Shown: piece after piece, positions 60,098 through 64,000 of the stretch | Position numbering within the stretch: the stretch's first letter is position 1 | How the letters are laid out: every line of letters begins with the position of its first letter | From: Sympetrum striolatum | Taxonomy: Eukaryota; Arthropoda; Insecta; Odonata; Libellulidae | Direction of reading: 5' to 3' | Length of the DNA: 64,000 bases | Assembly: GCA_947579665.1 (NCBI GenBank) | Contig: OX388351.1 | Span: forward strand, 54,506,939 to 54,570,938 | Made by a program: the position numbers and the translations under genes | The notes under the pieces: generated by a model | Told to the model about the DNA's origin: nothing | The model's input: the letters and a program-made list of their open reading frames with translations, nothing else | Database searches by the model: none

Positions 60098-62710
60098 CAC
60101 CCGAGGTCGATGACTAGAGGTCGATAACCGGAGATCAACTGCGCGAGGTCAAATCAGGGATGACTTACGGTCTATGACCCAAGGTCAATGACACTAGGTC
60201 GATGACTCGAGATTAATGACCCGAGGTCAATGACCCGAGGTCGATGACTAGAGGTCGATAACTGGAGATCGACTGCGTGAGGTCAAATCAGAGATGACTT
60301 ACGGTCTATGACCCGAGGTCAATGACCCTAAGTCAATGACTCGAGGTCAATGACCCGAGGTCGATGACCCGACGTCGATGACCCAAGGTCGATGACCCAA
60401 TGTCGATGACCCGAGGTCGATGACCCGAGGTCGTTGACCCGAGGTCAATGACCCAGGTTGATGACCCGAGGTCAATGACCCGAAGTCGATGCCTAGATGT
60501 CGATAACCGGAGATCGACTGCGTAAGTTCAACTCCGGGTTTTCGACTCCGGGAGGTGGACTGCGTGAGGTCGACTCCGGGAGGAGGACTCCGGGAGATCG
60601 ACTCCGGGAGATCGACTCCGGGAGATCGACTCCGGGAGATCGACTCCGGGAGATCGACTCCGGGAGATCGACTCCGGGAGATCGACTCCAGGAGGTTGAC
60701 TTTTGGAGGTCGAATCCGGGATGACTTATGGTCTATGACCCGAGGTCAATGACCCTAGGTCGATCACCCGATGTCGATCACCCGATGTCGAAAACCCGAG
60801 GTCGATGACCCGAGGTCGATAACCCGAGGTCGATGACCCGAGGTCGATGACCCGAGGTCGATGACCCGAGGTCAGTGAACCGAGGTCGATGACCTAAGGT
60901 CAATGACCCGAGGTCGATGACCCTAAGTCAATGACCCAGGTTGATGACCCGAGGTCAATGCCCTGAAGTCCAAGACTAGAGGTCGATAACCGGAGATCAA
61001 CTGCGTGAGGTCGAATGCGGGATGACTTACGGTCTATGACCCGGGGTCAATGACCCGAGGTCGATGACTAGAGGTCGATAACTGGAGATCGACTGCGTGA
61101 GGTCAAATCAGAGATGACTTACGGTCTATGACCCGAGGTCAATGACCCTAAGTCAATGACTCGAGGTCAATGACCCGAGGTCGATTACCCGATGTCGATG
61201 ACCCAAGGTCGATGACCCAATTTCGATGACCCGAGGTCGATGACCCGAGGTCGTTGACCCGAGGTCAATGACCCAGGTTGATGACCCGAGGTCAATGACC
61301 CGAAGTCGATGCCTAGATGTCGATAACCGAAGATCGACTGCGTAAGGTCAACTCCGGGTTTTCGACTCCGGGAGGTGGACTGCGTGAGGTCGACTCCGGG
61401 AGGAGGACTCCGGGAGATCGACTCCGGGATGTCGGCTCCGGGAGGTCGACTCCCGGAGGTCGACTCCGGGAGATCGACTCCGGGAGATCGACTCCGGGAG
61501 ATCGACGCCGGGAGATCGACTCCGGGAGATCGACTCCGAGAGGTTGACTTTTGGAGGTCGAATCCGGGATGACTTACGGTCTATGACCCGAGGTCAATGA
61601 CCCTAGGTCGATCACCCGATGTCGATCACCCGATGTCGAAAACCCGAGGTCGATGACCCGAGGTCGATAACCCGAGGTCGATGACTCGAGGTCAATGACC
61701 CGAGGTTGATGATCCGATGTCGATGACCCGATGCCGATGACCCGATTTCGAAGACCCAAGGTCGATGACCCAATGTCGATGACCCGAGGTCGATGACCCG
61801 AGGTCGATGACTCGCGGTCAATGGCCCGAAGTCGATGACCTGAGGTCGATGACCTGAGGTCAATGACCCGAGGTTGATGAAGCGAGGTCAATGACCCGAG
61901 GTCAATGACCCGAATTCGATGACTAGAGGTCGATAACCGGGGATCGGCTGCTCGAGGTCGACTCCGGGAGGAGGACTCCGGGATGTCGACTCCGGGATGT
62001 TGGCTCCGGGAGGTCGGCTCCAGGAGGTCGACTCCGGGAGGTTGACTCCGGGAGGTCGACTCCGTGAGGCCGAATCCGCGAGGTCGACTCCGGGAGGTCG
62101 ACTCCGTGAGGCCGAATCCGCGAGGTCGACTCCGGGAGGTCGACTCCAGGAGGTCGACTCCGGGAGGTCGACTCCAGGAGGTCGACTCCGGGAGGTCGAC
62201 TCCAGGAGGTCGACTCCGGGATGTCGACTCCAGGAGGTCAATTCAGGCAAGACAGTTATGAGAAGTCGACTCCGGTAGGTCAACTCGGGGAGGTCGAATT
62301 CGGGAGGTCGAGCTCGACTCCGGCTGGTTGATTCCGGCAATCGACTTATGGAGGCCGACTCCAGAATTTCGACTTCATGCGGTCGACTCCGGAAAGTTGG
62401 ACCCGATAAATTGAATTCAACATCCGGAGTTCGATGACCCACTGTTTATAACCCGAGGATGAACTCCCACAGTCGATGACTTGAGGTCTATGACCCGAGG
62501 TCAATGAACCGAGGTCAATGTAACCGAGGTTGTTGACCCAAGGTCTAGAATTTCGACTCCATGTGGGCGACTCAGGAAAGTCGGACCCGATAACATCTAT
62601 TCAATATCCGAAGATCGATGTCCCATTGTCGATTACCCGATGTCGATGCCCCAAGGCGAAGACGCGATGTCGATGACCCGAGGTCGGTGTCTCCAGATTG
62701 ACTCCGGGAG
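60098..62710. repeat. GC-rich 14-bp minisatellite with 820-bp higher-order period
   Basis: Two 14-bp unit types alternate in blocks: GAGGTCGATGACCC (and its GAGGTCAATGACCC variant) and CTCCGGGAGATCGA or CTCCGGGAGGTCGA. The block order repeats every 820 bp (GATGACTAGAGGTCGATAAC at 60243 and 61063). Because 14 is not a multiple of 3, each strand reads as a 14-residue peptide repeat over 42 bp, and units lack stops. This explains long frames on both strands such as 61888-62442 (minus) and 61997-62278 (plus). I do not regard these as genes. Confidence 0.92.
60224..61911. promoter_or_regulatory. Cluster of ecdysone-response-element-like inverted repeats
   Basis: The 13-mer AGGTCAATGACCC, two AGGTCA-type half sites inverted around one base, fits the RGGTCANTGACCY form bound by EcR/USP receptors in arthropods. 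I find 16 exact copies: starts at 60224, 60316, 60344, 60442, 60469, 60743, 60897, 61136, 61164, 61262, 61289, 61591, 61689, 61857, 61885 and 61899. A GGGTCA form lies at 61044. All are minisatellite units, so the match may be a by-product of the repeat. Binding is not shown. Confidence 0.45.
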
Positions 62711-62719
62711 GTAGACTCC

Positions 62720-63490
62720 GGGTGTCCATTTATATGCACAAAATACGGGAAAATTAGCGATAAATGGCCTTTGTTTGGAAAATGTAAATTTTTTTTCTTT
62801 ATTTTGCCTAACATTCCAGTAAATTTAGCCGAATATAAACACGTTTTATGTAGTTCGCGAAGTCGTTTCATATTTTGAAAACAAATTACACTGATATAAG
62901 CAAATTAGTGAAAAACGGCGAAAAACAGGAAGCTTGTTCATGTTTGGAATTGTTTTTAAGTTTCTAGCAAGATCATTCCATATTTTGAAGAAAATTCCAC
63001 TTTTATTAGCAAATAACAGGACAATCAGTGAAAACAGGGCATTTCTTACAATTTCTTTATTTTTTTGGCAGTACTTTACATAAATTCGAGGAAAGCTAGT
63101 GGAAGTTGGACTTGTTTTTGAGATCTAAGCGAGATCTTTGAATATTTTGAACAAAACTCTTTATTTAATCATCAAATTAAAGAAAACTGTGCAATTTTTC
63201 GAAAATATTTGGTTATTTAGCTGTACCTTGCCTAAAATTCGCGAAAACATACTTGTATTTGGACGAGTTTTTATTATATCAGAATGCTCTTCCCCAATAT
63301 TGAACAGAAACTTAATTTTTATTAGCATATTAGGTATAAATCGGCGAAAAATGGGCATTTTTTCGAAATCTTTCAGTTTTTTGCCTTATTTTGCATAAAA
63401 TTCAAGTAAATCGAAAGAATATGTGGACTCGTTTCGAGGATCTATGGGAATTAGATCCATATTTTGAAGAACGAATCTACCTTTATGACC
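62720..63490 (+). repeat. Degenerate satellite, about 157-bp unit
   Basis: Landmark ATATTTTGAA recurs at about 62869, 62974, 63139, 63296 (ATATTGAA) and 63453, mostly 156-165 bp apart. It is followed each time by a TTTATTAGCAAATTAG-like block, a GGCGAAAAA-like block and a TTTTGCCTA-like block. The first interval is short (about 105 bp). Overlapping small frames on both strands (63138-63398, 63161-63358) are unit translations. Confidence 0.75.
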
Positions 63491-63493
63491 AAA

Positions 63494-63711
63494 CTAGCTG
63501 AAGCGCACGTTGATTCTCAACGGGGAATATAAAAGTAAAACATATTTTATTCGACTCCGCACGACTATTTATCTGTTTTAATTCTTCAAAAGAAATGTAG
63601 CCTGCTACCGATTAAAGTGAAGATTAGATTTGTGCTTTATGGAAACCCATCTAAGCGATCTTGGTTCAAAACCAGCAAAATAATCGAATAAAATTGAGAC
63701 AGTACGTCCTT
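63494..63711 (-). mobile_element. Helitron 3'-end fragment
   Basis: On the minus strand it ends with the hairpin CCGTTGAGAATCAACG and CTAG, as at 3439, and its body matches 3720-3930 (GCCTGCTACCGATT, GCGATCTTGGTTC). It is cut at about 63711, where 92-bp satellite resumes. It therefore sits on the boundary between two satellite families. Confidence 0.85.
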
Positions 63712-64000
63712 CCGAGATAATATCGAAAAAAAAAACAAATAATATTGGCGAAATTTCAATTTTATTCCCCTGTTTTTCCTTAATTTCCTCATTTTATCGA
63801 GATATTATCGAAAAAAGAAACAAAAACAGATAATTTTGGCGAAATTTTAATTTTATTCCTCTTTTTATTTCTTAATTTTCCTCATTTAATCAAAATATAA
63901 TAGAGAAAAGAAACAAAAACAGATAATTTTGCTAAAATTTAATTTTCATCATCTTTTTTTTTCGATATTTTCCTCTTTTTATCGAGATAATACCGAAAAA
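63712..64000 (+). repeat. 92-bp satellite resumes (forward)
   Basis: About three monomers of the same satellite, mostly the CAGATAATTTTGGCG variant type, run to the window's end. Confidence 0.93.

Noticed and set aside
60497..62442. Repeat proteins of the REIDSGRSTPGDRL and VIDLGSSTSGHRPR type
   Set aside because: They follow from a 14-bp unit without stop codons in any phase and appear on both strands. No promoter, splice or codon signal supports a gene.
60098..62710. Telomeric or subtelomeric repeat
   Set aside because: The units do not resemble TTAGG or other known telomere words, and satellite continues on both sides.

Overview
The window is repeat-dominated eukaryotic DNA, most likely from an arthropod and probably an insect. 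It is AT-rich with little open reading, and it holds a BEL/Pao LTR retrotransposon, RTE-like and CR1/Jockey-like LINE remnants, rolling-circle Helitrons, MITE-like palindromes and a Mutator-like/YqaJ mobile gene. This mix is typical of arthropod genomes. No intact host protein gene, rRNA, tRNA gene, operon or CRISPR array could be supported. Every recognisable coding stretch belongs to a mobile element, and every one is broken.

Left part (1-35.9 kb) is a graveyard of mobile elements. Short degenerate tandem repeats occupy the first 2.6 kb. A non-autonomous Helitron (minus strand, 3439-4667) is followed by a BEL/Pao element read on the minus strand (LTR 4862-5149, pol 5240-7084) that has lost most of its integrase. 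Further right are direct-repeat pairs, a 44-bp perfect palindrome flanked by an 8-bp duplication (12022-12081), two minus-strand LINE remnants of one RTE-like family (about 13560-14640 and 15150-17740), and a decayed two-domain gene (Mutator-like transposase plus YqaJ nuclease, 17968-20455). Next come a second Helitron (22766-24185, plus strand), a run of tRNA-like B-box repeats (24290-25245), a LINE 3' half facing an inverted copy of its own 3' end (26127-27535), and a CR1/Jockey-like LINE (31846-32898) whose 3' region seems to be split by a 317-bp tandem repeat.

Right part (35.9-64 kb) is satellite DNA. About 24.2 kb (35906-60096) is one AT-rich satellite with a monomer of about 92 bp. It forms higher-order repeats (458 bp, about 2.0-2.2 kb, about 4.1 kb) and changes orientation abruptly six times. 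It abuts a GC-rich 14-bp minisatellite (60098-62710) with an 820-bp higher-order period. Many of its units spell an inverted AGGTCA repeat that matches the ecdysone-response-element consensus. A third tandem family of about 157 bp (62720-63490), a truncated Helitron end (63494-63711) and a return of the 92-bp satellite (63712-64000) close the window. This layout resembles pericentromeric or other constitutive heterochromatin.

The elements do not form a pathway. What they show is a history: insertion of retroelements, Helitrons and MITEs, decay of their genes, and local amplification and inversion of satellites. Readings of protein families rest on motif recognition by eye, not on database searches.
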